Assembly: GCF_900090105.1 (NCBI RefSeq)
Contig: NZ_FMDM01000014.1
Location: forward strand, 124,001 to 188,000
Reading direction: 5' to 3'
DNA: 64,000 nucleotides
From: Micromonospora humi
GTDB taxonomy: Bacteria > Actinomycetota > Actinomycetes > Mycobacteriales > Micromonosporaceae
Below are positions 1-8,364 of this stretch, piece by piece. The translations under genes and the position numbers were made by a program. The notes below the pieces were generated by a model that searched no databases, had not been told where the DNA came from, and saw nothing but the letters and a program-made list of their open reading frames with translations. Every line of letters begins with the position of its first letter. The first letter of the stretch is position 1.

Positions 1-780
1 CGGCCGCTGCCGTTCCAGCAGACGTCGAGCCACGCGGCGCGGCGCACCACGCCCAGCACCACCGGCCGCGCCCCGGTCGCGCCCGCCGTGCTGGCCGCCG
101 CCGAGCGGGCCGGCGAGCCGGTGCTCACCCCGTACTTCTTCGACCTGCTGCACCTCGACGGCGCCGACCTGATCGACCTGCCCGGGCGGGAGCGGTGGGC
201 GACGCTGGCCCGCGCGGTGGATCCGGCGCTGCTGGTCGGCCGGGTGGAGGTGGACGACGCGGAACAGGCCGCCGCCGCGTTCGCCGCGGCGATCGACGCC
301 GGTCAGGAGGGCGTGGTGGTCAAGGACCCGGCCGCGCCCTACGACGCCGGGCGGCGCGGCGCGGCCTGGGTCAAGGTCAAGCCCCGGCACACGCTCGACC
401 TGGTGGTGCTCGCGGTCGAGTGGGGCAGCGGCCGGCGTCAGGGTTGGCTGTCCAACCTGCACCTCGGCGCCCGCGACCCGGGCAGCGGCGAGTTCGTCAT
501 GCTGGGCAAGACGTTCAAGGGGCTCACCGACGAGACGCTGCGGTGGCAGACCGAACGCTTCCTGTCGCTGGCCGTGGAGAAGGGTGACTGGGTGGTGCGG
601 GTCCGCCCGGAGCAGGTGGTCGAGATCGCGTTCGACGGGGTGCAGACGAGCAGCCGCTACCCGGGCGGGATGGCGCTGCGCTTCGCCCGCGTGGTGCGCT
701 ACCGCGACGACAAGAGCGCCGCGGAGGCGGACACGATAGACGCGGTCCGGGCGATCCACGCCGGCCGGGTCACCGGCTGA
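1..780 (+). CDS. ATP-dependent DNA ligase, C-terminal part (5' end outside window)
   Basis: The frame is open from the first base, so the N-terminal part, including the adenylated lysine, lies outside the window. What remains is the second half of the nucleotidyltransferase domain followed by the OB-fold. EGVVVKD (about residues 104-110 of the fragment) fits ligase motif IV, and AAWVKVKP fits motif V with its two lysines. The opening RPLPFQ resembles the segment before motif III in LigB-type enzymes. Such ligases seal nicks using ATP and are accessory to the NAD-dependent LigA in actinobacteria. No polymerase or Ku-type domain is visible in the part seen. It ends 15 bases before the convergent SURF1 gene, with no strong terminator between them. 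Confidence 0.85.
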   Translation, partial: RPLPFQQTSSHAARRTTPSTTGRAPVAPAVLAAAERAGEPVLTPYFFDLLHLDGADLIDLPGRERWATLARAVDPALLVGRVEVDDAEQAAAAFAAAIDAGQEGVVVKDPAAPYDAGRRGAAWVKVKPRHTLDLVVLAVEWGSGRRQGWLSNLHLGARDPGSGEFVMLGKTFKGLTDETLRWQTERFLSLAVEKGDWVVRVRPEQVVEIAFDGVQTSSRYPGGMALRFARVVRYRDDKSAAEADTIDAVRAIHAGRVTG

Positions 781-795
781 GCCCCTGGTCCGGGC

Positions 796-1626
796 TCAGG
801 AGGTGGCGGGGCCGGCGGCGGCCGGCTCGGCGGCCCGGTCCACCGGCACGCGCGGGCCGTCCAGACCGGCTCGGCGGCGGGCCTCCCGGCGTGCCACCCA
901 GCCGTAGCCGACCAGGCTCATCACCGCGAAGATCCACCACTGCCACACGTAGCCGAAGTTCTGCCAGTTGTTGGTGTGCCCGATCGGCACCGCCCGGAAG
1001 GCCGGGTCGGCGGCCGGCGTCTGCCCGTCCAGCAGCACGTAACCGCCGGTCACCGGGTAGGGCAGCTGCTTCGCCAGGCGGGCGACGTCGATCCGCCGCG
1101 CCTCCAGCTTGCCGTCGCGCCGGGCGACGCCGCCGCCACCGCTCTCGCTGCCGACCACCCGGCCGGTGACGGTGACCTCGCCGGTCGGCGCCGCCGGCAC
1201 CGCCGGCTGGACGGTCGCCCCGCCGCCCGGGATCGGCGGGATCCAGCCGCGGTCGACGAGCACCGCGCTGCCGTCGGCGAGCACCAGCGGGGTGAGCACC
1301 TCGAAGCCGACAGTGCTGTCCACGGTCCGGCCGCGGATCAGGACGTCGTTCGCGCTGTCGTAGCGACCGGTGGCGGTGACCCGGCTCCAGGTTAGCCGCT
1401 CGGCCGGGGCCGGGCCCACGCTGCCGGCGGCGCCGGTCGGCGCGGGCATGGCGTCGCGCAGCGGCGCGGGGGTCATCGTGGCGCCGGCGTCGATCCGTTC
1501 GTTGATCGCCGTGCGGCCGTGGTAGCGGTCCAGCTGCCAGTTGCCCAGGAACACCATCACCGCGGCGGCCACCAGGGTCAGCGCGAGGTAGCCGAGCCAG
1601 CGCGGGGTCAGCAGGAACCGGTACAC
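796..1626 (-). CDS. SURF1 family protein (cytochrome oxidase biogenesis)
   Basis: SURF1 proteins help assemble haem-copper oxidase in the cytoplasmic membrane. A first membrane helix follows RFLLTPRW near the N-terminus and runs into GNWQLDRY, the typical SURF1 opening. A second helix lies near the C-terminus (NFGYVWQWWIFAVMSLVG). The loop between them would be outside the membrane. The frame extends upstream to GTG at 1686, but the start at GTG 1626 (MYRFLL...) is preferred because a -10-like TAGCCT lies 8 nt upstream, as expected for a leaderless transcript. That gives 276 residues, normal for actinobacterial SURF1. The C-terminus is rich in Ala, Pro and Arg. It is divergent from the CobB-like gene. 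Confidence 0.85.
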   Translation of the reverse strand: MYRFLLTPRWLGYLALTLVAAAVMVFLGNWQLDRYHGRTAINERIDAGATMTPAPLRDAMPAPTGAAGSVGPAPAERLTWSRVTATGRYDSANDVLIRGRTVDSTVGFEVLTPLVLADGSAVLVDRGWIPPIPGGGATVQPAVPAAPTGEVTVTGRVVGSESGGGGVARRDGKLEARRIDVARLAKQLPYPVTGGYVLLDGQTPAADPAFRAVPIGHTNNWQNFGYVWQWWIFAVMSLVGYGWVARREARRRAGLDGPRVPVDRAAEPAAAGPATS

Positions 1627-1634
1627 GTTGGCAA

Positions 1635-1640
1635 AGGCTA
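1635..1640 (-). promoter_or_regulatory. -10 box, leaderless promoter of SURF1 gene
   Basis: On the minus strand TAGCCT is followed by 8 nt and then the GTG at 1626. This fits a TANNNT -10 element driving a leaderless mRNA. No convincing ribosome-binding site precedes this start. Confidence 0.45.
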
Positions 1641-1717
1641 CCCGTATGAGCGGGGCCACTCGTGGCTGCCGGTGGAATCCCGGCACCCGGCGGACGCCGC
1701 GCGTCGGGCCGGGCGGG

Positions 1718-1723
1718 TATGGT
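1718..1723 (+). promoter_or_regulatory. -10 box upstream of CobB-like gene
   Basis: TATGGT fits TANNNT. A ribosome-binding site CAGGAG follows at about 1749-1754, just before the paired ATG codons at 1758 and 1761. Confidence 0.35.
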
Positions 1724-1760
1724 CACGCGGGCGGAAATCCCCCGGATCCAGGAGTCGATG

Positions 1761-3131
1761 ATGACCGACGTGCCCCGCGTCGTGCTGAGCGCACCCTCCT
1801 CGGGGCACGGCACCGGTGCCCTCTCCCTCGGCCTGCTCGCGGCCCTGGCCGACCGGGAGCTGCCGGTGGCCGGGTTCAAGGTCGGGCCGGACCAGGTCGA
1901 CGCGGCATACCTCGGGTTGGCCGCCGGCCGGCCGGGGCGCACGCTCGACCCGCGCCTGGTGGGCCCGGAGCGGATCGCCCCGCTCTTCGCGCACGGCGCG
2001 GCCGGGGCCGGGTTCGCGCTGGTCCAGGGCACCATGGGTCTCTACGACTCGGTCGCCGGCCGGCCGGAGAGCGAGTCCACCGCCGCCGTCGCCACCGCGC
2101 TGCGCAGCCCGGTGGTGCTGGTGGTGGACGTGGCCGCGATGGGCCAGTCGGTGGCCGCGCTGGTGCACGGCTTCCGGGCGTACGACGAGCAGCTCTGGCT
2201 GGGCGGCGTGATCCTCAACCGGGTGGCGTCGCCCCGGCACGAGGAGTTGCTGCGCGAGGCGCTGGACGACGTCGGGGTGCCGGTCTACGGGGCGTTGCGC
2301 CGGCACGAGTTGCCTCCGGTGCTGCCCGCCCGCCGGCACGGCGCCGCTCCGGTGGTGCGCGGCGACGCCGAGGCCGAGCGTGGGGTGCGCCGGCTCGGTG
2401 AGGCGGTGGCCGCCACCGTCGACCTGGACCGGCTCCTGACGCTGGCCCGCTCCGCGCCGGCGCTGACCGTCGGGCCCTGGTCGGCCGAGTCGGCGGACGG
2501 GCCGTCCGAGGCCGGCGGGCGGCCGGTGGTGGCGCTGGCCGGTGGTCCGGCCGGCAGCTACAGCCACCCGGAGACGGTCGAGCTGCTGCGCGCCGCCGGC
2601 GCCGAGGTGGTCACGTTCGACCCGCTGCGCGACGAGGCGCTGCCCGCCGGGGCCCGCGCGCTCGTCGTCGGCGGCGGGCTCCCCGAGGCGTACGCGGAGC
2701 AGCTCTCCGCCAACCGCCGGCTCTGCATCGCGGTGGCCGAGCTGGCCCGCTCCGGCCGCCCGGTGGTGGCCGAGGGCGCCGGCCTGCTGTGGCTGGCTCG
2801 CGAGCTGGACGGCCTGCCGATGTGCGGGGTGCTCGACGCGGTCGGCACGGTCCGGGACGGTCTGGTGGTGGGCTACCGGGAGGCCACCTCGGTCACCGGC
2901 AGCGTGGTGGCGCCGGCCGGCGTCACGGTGACCGGGCACAAGCAGCACGCGGCGGTGCTCACCCCGCGCGCCGGTGACCGCCCGGCCTGGCAGTGGGGTG
3001 GCGGCACCCCGGAGGGCTTCGTCCACCACGGCGTGCACGCCTCGCAGCTCGTGCCGCACTGGGCCGCGCTTCCCGGGGTCGCCGAGCGCCTGGTGGCCGC
3101 CGCCCGGACACCCGCGGCGGCGCCCGCGTGA
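1761..3131 (+). CDS. CobB/CbiA-like protein lacking catalytic residues
   Basis: The 456-residue protein has the full layout of cobyrinate a,c-diamide synthase: an N-terminal dethiobiotin-synthetase-like ATPase domain and a C-terminal class II glutamine amidotransferase domain. Matching family signatures include LFAHGA, MGLYD, VVGGGLPEAYAEQLSAN and the ending around GVHASQLVPHW. Key residues are changed. The P-loop expected as SGxGKT reads SSGHGTGA, with no lysine. The acidic residue before GxMGLYD is Gln (LVQGTMG, about residue 88). The nucleophile segment expected as AECxGL reads AEGAGL (about residue 338), with no cysteine. The GHEFH segment reads GHKQH. ATG 1761 (or 1758) follows CAGGAG. 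The product may bind a corrinoid or act as a scaffold; synthase activity looks unlikely. Confidence 0.75.
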   Translation: MTDVPRVVLSAPSSGHGTGALSLGLLAALADRELPVAGFKVGPDQVDAAYLGLAAGRPGRTLDPRLVGPERIAPLFAHGAAGAGFALVQGTMGLYDSVAGRPESESTAAVATALRSPVVLVVDVAAMGQSVAALVHGFRAYDEQLWLGGVILNRVASPRHEELLREALDDVGVPVYGALRRHELPPVLPARRHGAAPVVRGDAEAERGVRRLGEAVAATVDLDRLLTLARSAPALTVGPWSAESADGPSEAGGRPVVALAGGPAGSYSHPETVELLRAAGAEVVTFDPLRDEALPAGARALVVGGGLPEAYAEQLSANRRLCIAVAELARSGRPVVAEGAGLLWLARELDGLPMCGVLDAVGTVRDGLVVGYREATSVTGSVVAPAGVTVTGHKQHAAVLTPRAGDRPAWQWGGGTPEGFVHHGVHASQLVPHWAALPGVAERLVAAARTPAAAPA

Positions 3132-3697
3132 TCGGTCAGGTGGCGGTACGCCGGTTTCCGGCGCTGACCGTGTCCACCCCGCGCACGGAGGTGCGGCGGC
3201 TGACCGTGGCCGACGCGGCGGCGGTGGACGAGGTGTTCGCCGACCGGCAGACGCAGCGCTGGTTGCCGCTGGCCGAGGCGGCCGGGCAGATCGACGGGCG
3301 GGCCTGGTGCACCGAGCTGGCCCGGCAGCGGCGGGACAGCGGCGACGGCGACCACTGGGCGGTGGTCCGCCGGGAGGACCAGCGGGTGGTCGGCTGCCTC
3401 TGGACCCGTCGCACCGACTGGGGCGCCCGGCTGACCGAGGTGTCGTACGCGATCGCGCCGCACGCCCGGGGCTACGGCCTGGCCGCGGAGGCGGTGGACG
3501 GGGTGGCGATCGCGTTGATCCTGGAGCACGGTTTCCACCGGGTGGAGCTGCGGGTGGCGCCGGGCAACGTCGCCTCGCGGCGGGTCGCCGAGAAGGCCGG
3601 CTTCAGCTACGAGGGCCTGCTGCGCAACGCCGGCTACGTCCGCGGCGCCCGGGTCGACCTGGAGCTGTGGTCGTTCGTGGCCGCCGACCTGCGCTGA
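3128..3697 (+). CDS. GNAT family N-acetyltransferase (RimJ/RimL-like)
   Basis: A 189-residue acetyl-CoA-dependent acetyltransferase. The order is typical of the RimJ/RimL branch: an N-terminal EVRRLTVADAAAVDEVF strand-helix, a central strand pair, the acetyl-CoA-binding region APHARGYGLAAEAVDG (about residues 107-122), and VAPGNVASRRVAEKAGF (about 143-159) near the end. The substrate cannot be read from sequence. GTG 3128 overlaps the stop of the CobB-like gene by 4 bases, so the two are probably translated together. It is followed by a long hairpin. Confidence 0.85.
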   Translation: MIGQVAVRRFPALTVSTPRTEVRRLTVADAAAVDEVFADRQTQRWLPLAEAAGQIDGRAWCTELARQRRDSGDGDHWAVVRREDQRVVGCLWTRRTDWGARLTEVSYAIAPHARGYGLAAEAVDGVAIALILEHGFHRVELRVAPGNVASRRVAEKAGFSYEGLLRNAGYVRGARVDLELWSFVAADLR

Positions 3698-3717
3698 GGC
3701 CCGCCGCTCCCCAAGTC

Positions 3718-3772
3718 GATCAAGGAGTTCGCGTCGGGGGATCACCCGATCCCGGACGCAAACTCCTTGATC
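3718..3772. terminator. Long hairpin between convergent genes, probable bidirectional terminator
   Basis: The arms 3718-3735 and 3755-3772 (GATCAAGGAGTTCGCGTC and its complement) pair over 18 bp with one mismatch. The loop itself holds GGGATC/GATCCC, which extends the stem. It lies between the ends of the GNAT gene (plus) and the penicillin-binding protein gene (minus). Confidence 0.7.
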
Positions 3773-3811
3773 AACTGACCCGGGCGCACCCCCGGGACGG
3801 GCAGGCGGCGG

Positions 3812-5944
3812 TCAGCCGACGATCTGGTCGGACGGTGGGGTGAACTGGCGGGTGGGTTGGCCCTTCAGCGCGTCGCGCAGCGTCTGCGCCACCGCGTTCA
3901 CCGGGATCTGTGACTGCCCGTCACCCACCGCGTTGAAGGGGTTGTCCGGATCGGCGATGAAACTCGCCGCGGCCAGTTCCGGGGTGTAGCCGACGAACCA
4001 GGCCGACCGGGTGCTGTCCGTGGTGCCGGTCTTGCCGGCCACCGGGCGACCGACCGTCTTCCGGACGCTGTCGGCCGTCGACCAGCCGCCGCAGCTTCCC
4101 TTGGCCGGGGTGTCGCCGGTCGGGCAGCGCGCCGCGTCGGTGGCGGCCCGGGCCGCGTCCGCGTTGACCACCTGCCGGCACCTCGGCTTGGCCACCTCCC
4201 GCTGCACCCCGCCCGGCGTGGACCAGGTGGCCGGCGTGCCGTCCCGGTTCATGATCGCGTTGACCGGGATCGCCTCGCAGTAGCGCCCGTCGGCGGCGAC
4301 GGTCGCGTACGCGTTCGCCATCTCCAGCGGGGTGGCGTCGGAGACGCCCAGCGTGAACGCGCCCCACTTCTTCGCCTTGGCCGGCGAGGCCTGTTCCTTG
4401 TCCACGTCGGTGCGCCAGCGCAGCCCCAGTTGTTCGGCCAGGCGCACCCCGGCGTCCGCGCCGACCTTCTCCTCCAGCTGGACGAAGTAGGTGTTCACCG
4501 ACTTGCCGAAGCCGGACCACATGGTCTGCCGGCCGGTCATCGCGCCGCTGGCGTTGGACGGAGCCCAGCCGTCGTAGACCGCGGACTGGTACCGGTAGGG
4601 CGAGTCGTAGGCGGTGGAGAGCGGCATCCCGGCGTTGAGCGCGGCGAGCATCGGGAACATCTTGAACGTCGATCCGGCCTGGTAGCCGGGGAGTGTCCCG
4701 CCGCCGAGCAGCGGTGCCACCGTGTTCGGGTAGTTCGCCTTGACCTTGGGGCCGGCCTCCGGGTTCGAGCTGTTCGGGTTCTCGGCCAGGTCCAGGGAGT
4801 AGTTCCGGTTCACCGCCATCGCCTTGATCCGCCCGGTGCCCGGTTCGGCGACCACGATGCCGTTGGCGAACGGGCTGCCGGTGTTGTCCTTGGCGCCGAC
4901 GTTCTTCTCGGCCGCCGCCTGGGTCTTCGGGTCGAGCGCGAGCACGATCCGGTAGCCGCCGCGGCGTAGCTTGTCCATCCGTTCCAGGCGGTTCTCGCCG
5001 AACGCGGACTGCGCGCTCCACCAGTTCTTCAGGTAGTCGCAGTAGAAGCCCCAGCTGCGGTGCGCGCCGTCGATCGCGGCGCAGTCGTTCGGCGGGTCGG
5101 TCAGCTTCAGCTTGATCGGCTGTCCCTTGGCCGTCGCGGCGGCGTCCGGCGACAGGTAGCCGAGGCGGGCCATGTTGTCCAGCACGTAGTTGCGCCGGCC
5201 GGTGGCGTCCTTCTGGTCGGAGGTGATCGGGTCGTACTCGGAGGGGGACTTGACCAGCCCGGCCAGGGTGGCCGCCTCGACCGGGCTGAGCGTCGCCGGG
5301 GTCTTGGAGAAGAAGATCTGCGAGGCGGCGTAGATGCCGTACGCCCGGTGGCCGAAGTAGGCCGAGTTGAGGTAGCGCTCGAGGATCTGCTCCTTGGTCA
5401 GGTGCTTCTCGATGTCGAGCGCCATGCGCATCTCCTTGACCTTGCGCAGGCTGGTCTGCTGGGTGGCCTCCTGGACCTCCTTGGGCGTGCTCGCGCTGTC
5501 CCGCAGGGCCATCCGCACGTACTGCATGGTGAGCGTGGAGGCACCCTGGGAGACGCCGCCGGAGCGGGCGTTGGAGACGAACGCCCGCGCCACGCCCTTC
5601 GGGTCGACGCCGTGGTGCTGGTAGAAGCGGTTGTCCTCGGCGGCGACGATCGCCTGCTGGATGTTCGGCGACATGTTCTCGATCTTGGTGTACTGCCGGT
5701 ACTCCTCGTAGAACATGGTCAGCACGGTCTTGCCGTCGGGCGCGTAGACGTACGAGGTCTCGGCCGGCAGCGCGGTCTTGAGGATGTTGGTCTTCTGCTG
5801 CACGGCGTGCGCGGTGGCCTTCGCGCCGAGGCCGGTGACGGCGGCCATCGGATAGAGCGCGGCGGCGACGACGATGCCGGCGATCAGCCCGGCGCGGAGA
5901 AGGGGCACGGCACGACCGGCGGAGGCAAGGGGTCGGTTGCTCAC
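3812..5944 (-). CDS. Class A penicillin-binding protein (transglycosylase/transpeptidase)
   Basis: A 710-residue bifunctional peptidoglycan synthase. A single N-terminal membrane helix (about residues 17-38) anchors it, and the rest faces outside. The GT51 domain shows the catalytic glutamate in AAEDNRFYQHHG (about residue 103), QGASTLTMQ, and ERYLNSAYFG. The transpeptidase domain shows STFK (SxxK serine, about 426), SVN (about 484) and KTGTT (about 640). There is no PASTA domain; the C-terminus is a short QFTPPSDQIVG tail. GTG 5944 has no ribosome-binding site but has TAGCTT six bases upstream, so the message may be leaderless. A 19-bp palindrome lies just upstream. Confidence 0.93.
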   Translation of the reverse strand: MSNRPLASAGRAVPLLRAGLIAGIVVAAALYPMAAVTGLGAKATAHAVQQKTNILKTALPAETSYVYAPDGKTVLTMFYEEYRQYTKIENMSPNIQQAIVAAEDNRFYQHHGVDPKGVARAFVSNARSGGVSQGASTLTMQYVRMALRDSASTPKEVQEATQQTSLRKVKEMRMALDIEKHLTKEQILERYLNSAYFGHRAYGIYAASQIFFSKTPATLSPVEAATLAGLVKSPSEYDPITSDQKDATGRRNYVLDNMARLGYLSPDAAATAKGQPIKLKLTDPPNDCAAIDGAHRSWGFYCDYLKNWWSAQSAFGENRLERMDKLRRGGYRIVLALDPKTQAAAEKNVGAKDNTGSPFANGIVVAEPGTGRIKAMAVNRNYSLDLAENPNSSNPEAGPKVKANYPNTVAPLLGGGTLPGYQAGSTFKMFPMLAALNAGMPLSTAYDSPYRYQSAVYDGWAPSNASGAMTGRQTMWSGFGKSVNTYFVQLEEKVGADAGVRLAEQLGLRWRTDVDKEQASPAKAKKWGAFTLGVSDATPLEMANAYATVAADGRYCEAIPVNAIMNRDGTPATWSTPGGVQREVAKPRCRQVVNADAARAATDAARCPTGDTPAKGSCGGWSTADSVRKTVGRPVAGKTGTTDSTRSAWFVGYTPELAAASFIADPDNPFNAVGDGQSQIPVNAVAQTLRDALKGQPTRQFTPPSDQIVG

Positions 5945-5950
5945 GTGGTC

Positions 5951-5956
5951 AAGCTA
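5951..5956 (-). promoter_or_regulatory. -10 box, leaderless promoter of penicillin-binding protein gene
   Basis: On the minus strand TAGCTT is followed by 6 nt and then the GTG start at 5944. No Shine-Dalgarno sequence is present. Confidence 0.5.
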
Positions 5957-5959
5957 TGA

Positions 5960-5978
5960 CATTTCCGATTCGGAAATG
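5960..5978. promoter_or_regulatory. 19-bp palindrome, candidate operator
   Basis: CATTTCCGATTCGGAAATG has perfect 9-bp arms around one base. It sits in an AT-rich island in the 123-bp divergent gap between the penicillin-binding protein gene and the cobC-like gene. It is a few bases upstream of the proposed -10 box of the former, overlapping the -35 region. The binding factor is not known to me. Confidence 0.55.
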
Positions 5979-6054
5979 AGAAGAATTCATAAACGGGCGG
6001 GGGTCGTGACGCGCCCCACGCCGGGATGCGCTGTCCCGGACGGCGGCTTCCCGG

Positions 6055-6060
6055 CAGGAT
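6055..6060 (+). promoter_or_regulatory. -10 box, leaderless promoter of cobC-like operon
   Basis: CAGGAT followed by 7 nt and ATG 6068. The same box and spacing precede the amidase ATG at 35401, and nearly the same precede the truncated haemoglobin start. Confidence 0.4.
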
Positions 6061-6067
6061 CGCGGTC

Positions 6068-7141
6068 ATGCCCGCCGCACCGACCGCCGCCGCGCCCGAA
6101 CCCGACCTGGGTCACCACGGGGACGCCGAGGCCACCCCCGGTCTGGTCGACCTGGCGGTCAACGTGCGGCGCGCCGCGATGCCCGACTGGTTGGCCGACC
6201 CGATCACCGCCGCGCTGGGCGACCTGGCCGCGTACCCGGACCCGGCGCCGGCCCGCGCCGCCGTCGGTCACCGGCACGGGCGACCCCCGGACGAGGTACT
6301 CCTCACCGCCGGCGCCGCCGAGGGTTTCGTGCTGATCGCCCGCGCGCTGCGCGACGCCCGCCACCCGGTGGTGGTGCACCCGCAGTTCACCGAGCCGGAG
6401 GCCGCCCTGCGCGCCACCGGGCACCGGGTGGACCGGGTGCTGCTCGACCCGGCCGACGGTTTCCGGCTCGACCCGGCCCGCGTCCCCGCCGACGCCGACC
6501 TGGTCATGATCGGCAATCCCACCAACCCGACCTCGGTGCTGCACCCCGCGGACGCCGTCGCCGCGCTGGCCCGCCCCGGCCGGGTGCTGGTGGTCGACGA
6601 GGCGTTCGCGGACACCACCGTCGCCCCCGGTGTCGACGGCGAGCCCGAGTCGCTCGCCGGCCGCCGCGACCTGCCCGGCCTCCTGGTGGTCCGCAGCCTC
6701 ACCAAGACCTGGGGGTTGGCCGGGCTGCGGATCGGCTACCTGCTCGGCGACGCCGGGCTGCTGGCCCGCCTCGCCGCCGCCCAGCCGCTCTGGGCCGTCT
6801 CCACCCCGGCGCTCGCCGCGGCCACCGCCTGCGCCGCGCCGGTCGCCGTCGCGGCCGAGCGCGCGATCGCCGCCGACCTCGCCGCCGACCGCGACCACCT
6901 GGTGACCCGCCTGTCCGGCCTGCCCGGCGTACGCGTCGCGGGAGCGCCGGCCAGCGCCTTCGTCCTGATCCACCGACCCGGCGCGGCCGAGCTGCGACAG
7001 CGGCTGCGGGAGCGGGGCTGGGCGGTGCGCCGGGGCGACACGTTCCCCGGGCTCGGCCCGGACTGGCTCCGGATCGCGGTGCGCGACCCGGCCACCACCG
7101 ACGCGTTCGTCGAGACGTTCGCAGGGATCCTGGAGGCATGA
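6068..7141 (+). CDS. cobC: CobC-like pyridoxal-phosphate aminotransferase (Rv2231c type)
   Basis: A 357-residue fold-type I PLP enzyme of the histidinol-phosphate aminotransferase/threonine-phosphate decarboxylase group. Visible signatures are IGNPTNPTS (about residues 148-156), VDEAF with the PLP-binding Asp (about 176), and SLTKTWGLAGLRIGY with the Schiff-base Lys (about 212). The family member in cobalamin synthesis supplies the aminopropanol arm of the nucleotide loop; true amino-acid aminotransferases share the fold, so the role rests on context. It overlaps cobT by 4 bases and leads the cobC-cobT-cysG unit. The frame is open to 6026, but ATG 6068 has a plausible leaderless promoter. Confidence 0.8.
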   Translation: MPAAPTAAAPEPDLGHHGDAEATPGLVDLAVNVRRAAMPDWLADPITAALGDLAAYPDPAPARAAVGHRHGRPPDEVLLTAGAAEGFVLIARALRDARHPVVVHPQFTEPEAALRATGHRVDRVLLDPADGFRLDPARVPADADLVMIGNPTNPTSVLHPADAVAALARPGRVLVVDEAFADTTVAPGVDGEPESLAGRRDLPGLLVVRSLTKTWGLAGLRIGYLLGDAGLLARLAAAQPLWAVSTPALAAATACAAPVAVAAERAIAADLAADRDHLVTRLSGLPGVRVAGAPASAFVLIHRPGAAELRQRLRERGWAVRRGDTFPGLGPDWLRIAVRDPATTDAFVETFAGILEA

Positions 7142-8364
7142 TGCTGGAGTCCACCGTCGCGGCGATCCGGCCGCTGGACGAGGCCGCCATGGCGGCCGCC
7201 CGCGAACTCCAGGGCCGGCTGACCAAGCCCGCCGGCTCGCTCGGCGCCCTGGAGCCACTCTCGGTACACCTGGCCGGGCTGGCCGGGACCTGCCCGCCGC
7301 CGCTGCCCGACCAGGCCGCGGTGGCGATCTTCGCGGGCGACCACGGCGTCCACGCCCAGGGCGTCAGCCCGTGGCCGCAGGAGGTCACCGCCCAGATGAT
7401 CGGCAACTTCCTGGCCGGCGGCGCGGTGGTCAACGCGTTCGCCCGGCAGGCCGGCGCCTCGGTCACCGTGGTGGACGTCGGCGTCGCCACCCCGCTCGCG
7501 GCCACCCCGCCCGCCGCGGCGGCGCGCACCGCCGACCCGGCGGACCTGGCTGCGCTTCCCGCCGACCCGGCCGACCCGACGGGGCTCTCCGCCGACCCGG
7601 CCGGGTTCTCCGCCGATCCGGCCGCCGGCCCCGTCGCGCGCCCCGCGGACATCGTCGCGACGCCCGCCGACCCGGACGGGCCGCGTCTGGTGGTGGCGAA
7701 CGTGCGACTCGGCACCCGGGACATGACGGTCACCGCCGCGCTCACCCGGGACGAGGCGCGGGCGGCGGTGGAGACCGGCATCCGGATCGCCGCCGAACTG
7801 GTCGACGCCGGCGCCGGCATCCTGCTCACCGGCGACATGGGCATCGGCAACACCACCCCGGCGGCTGCCCTGGTCGCCGCGTTCACCGGTGTGGACGCGG
7901 CGGCGGCGACCGGCCGGGGCACCGGCGTGGACGACGGGACGTACGCCCGCAAGGTGGAGGTGGTCCGGGCCGCGCTGGAGCGGCACGCGCCCGACCCGGC
8001 GGACCCGCTGGGCGTGCTCGCCGCGGTCGGCGGGCTGGAGCACGCCGCGCTGGCCGGGCTGATCCTCGGCGCCGCCGCGCGGCGGGTGCCGGTGCTGCTC
8101 GACGGCGTGATCGCGGTCAGCGCCGCGCTGGCCGCCGCCGCGTTCGCACCGGACGCGGTGGGCGCCATGGTCGCCGGGCACCGCAGCGCCGAGCCGGGCG
8201 CCACCGCGGCGCTGCGGCACCTCGGGCTGGACCCGCTGATCGACCTGGGACTGCGGCTCGGCGAGGGCACCGGGGCGCTGCTCGCCCTGCCGGTCGTCAC
8301 CGGCGCGGTCCGGGTGCTGCACGAGGTGGCCACGTTCGACTCGGCCGGGGTGGCCGAGAAGTGA
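7138..8364 (+). CDS. cobT: Nicotinate-nucleotide-dimethylbenzimidazole phosphoribosyltransferase CobT, with insert
   Basis: CobT activates the lower-ligand base of cobalamin as its ribazole phosphate. Core motifs are present: KPAGSLGALE, FAGDHGV, LTGDMGIGNTTPAAAL, AGHRSAEPGA and RLGEGTGA, which carries the catalytic Glu near residue 380. The protein has 408 residues, against about 350 for the family. The excess lies at about residues 122-182, between VDVGV and RLGTRDM, as an Ala/Asp/Pro-rich run built on SADPAG/PADPAD units. It replaces the short loop normally found there. ATG 7138 overlaps the cobC stop (ATGA), and the end overlaps cysG (GTGA), so the three are translationally coupled. Confidence 0.92.
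   Translation: MMLESTVAAIRPLDEAAMAAARELQGRLTKPAGSLGALEPLSVHLAGLAGTCPPPLPDQAAVAIFAGDHGVHAQGVSPWPQEVTAQMIGNFLAGGAVVNAFARQAGASVTVVDVGVATPLAATPPAAAARTADPADLAALPADPADPTGLSADPAGFSADPAAGPVARPADIVATPADPDGPRLVVANVRLGTRDMTVTAALTRDEARAAVETGIRIAAELVDAGAGILLTGDMGIGNTTPAAALVAAFTGVDAAAATGRGTGVDDGTYARKVEVVRAALERHAPDPADPLGVLAAVGGLEHAALAGLILGAAARRVPVLLDGVIAVSAALAAAAFAPDAVGAMVAGHRSAEPGATAALRHLGLDPLIDLGLRLGEGTGALLALPVVTGAVRVLHEVATFDSAGVAEK

Noticed and set aside
1..780. LigD-type multifunctional NHEJ ligase
   Set aside because: No polymerase or phosphoesterase domain is visible and the end is that of a stand-alone ligase, although the N-terminus lies outside the window.
5945..6067. A cobalamin riboswitch before the cobC-like operon
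   Set aside because: The gap is only 123 bp, with no B12-box-like core or room for the long aptamer, and a leaderless promoter fits better.
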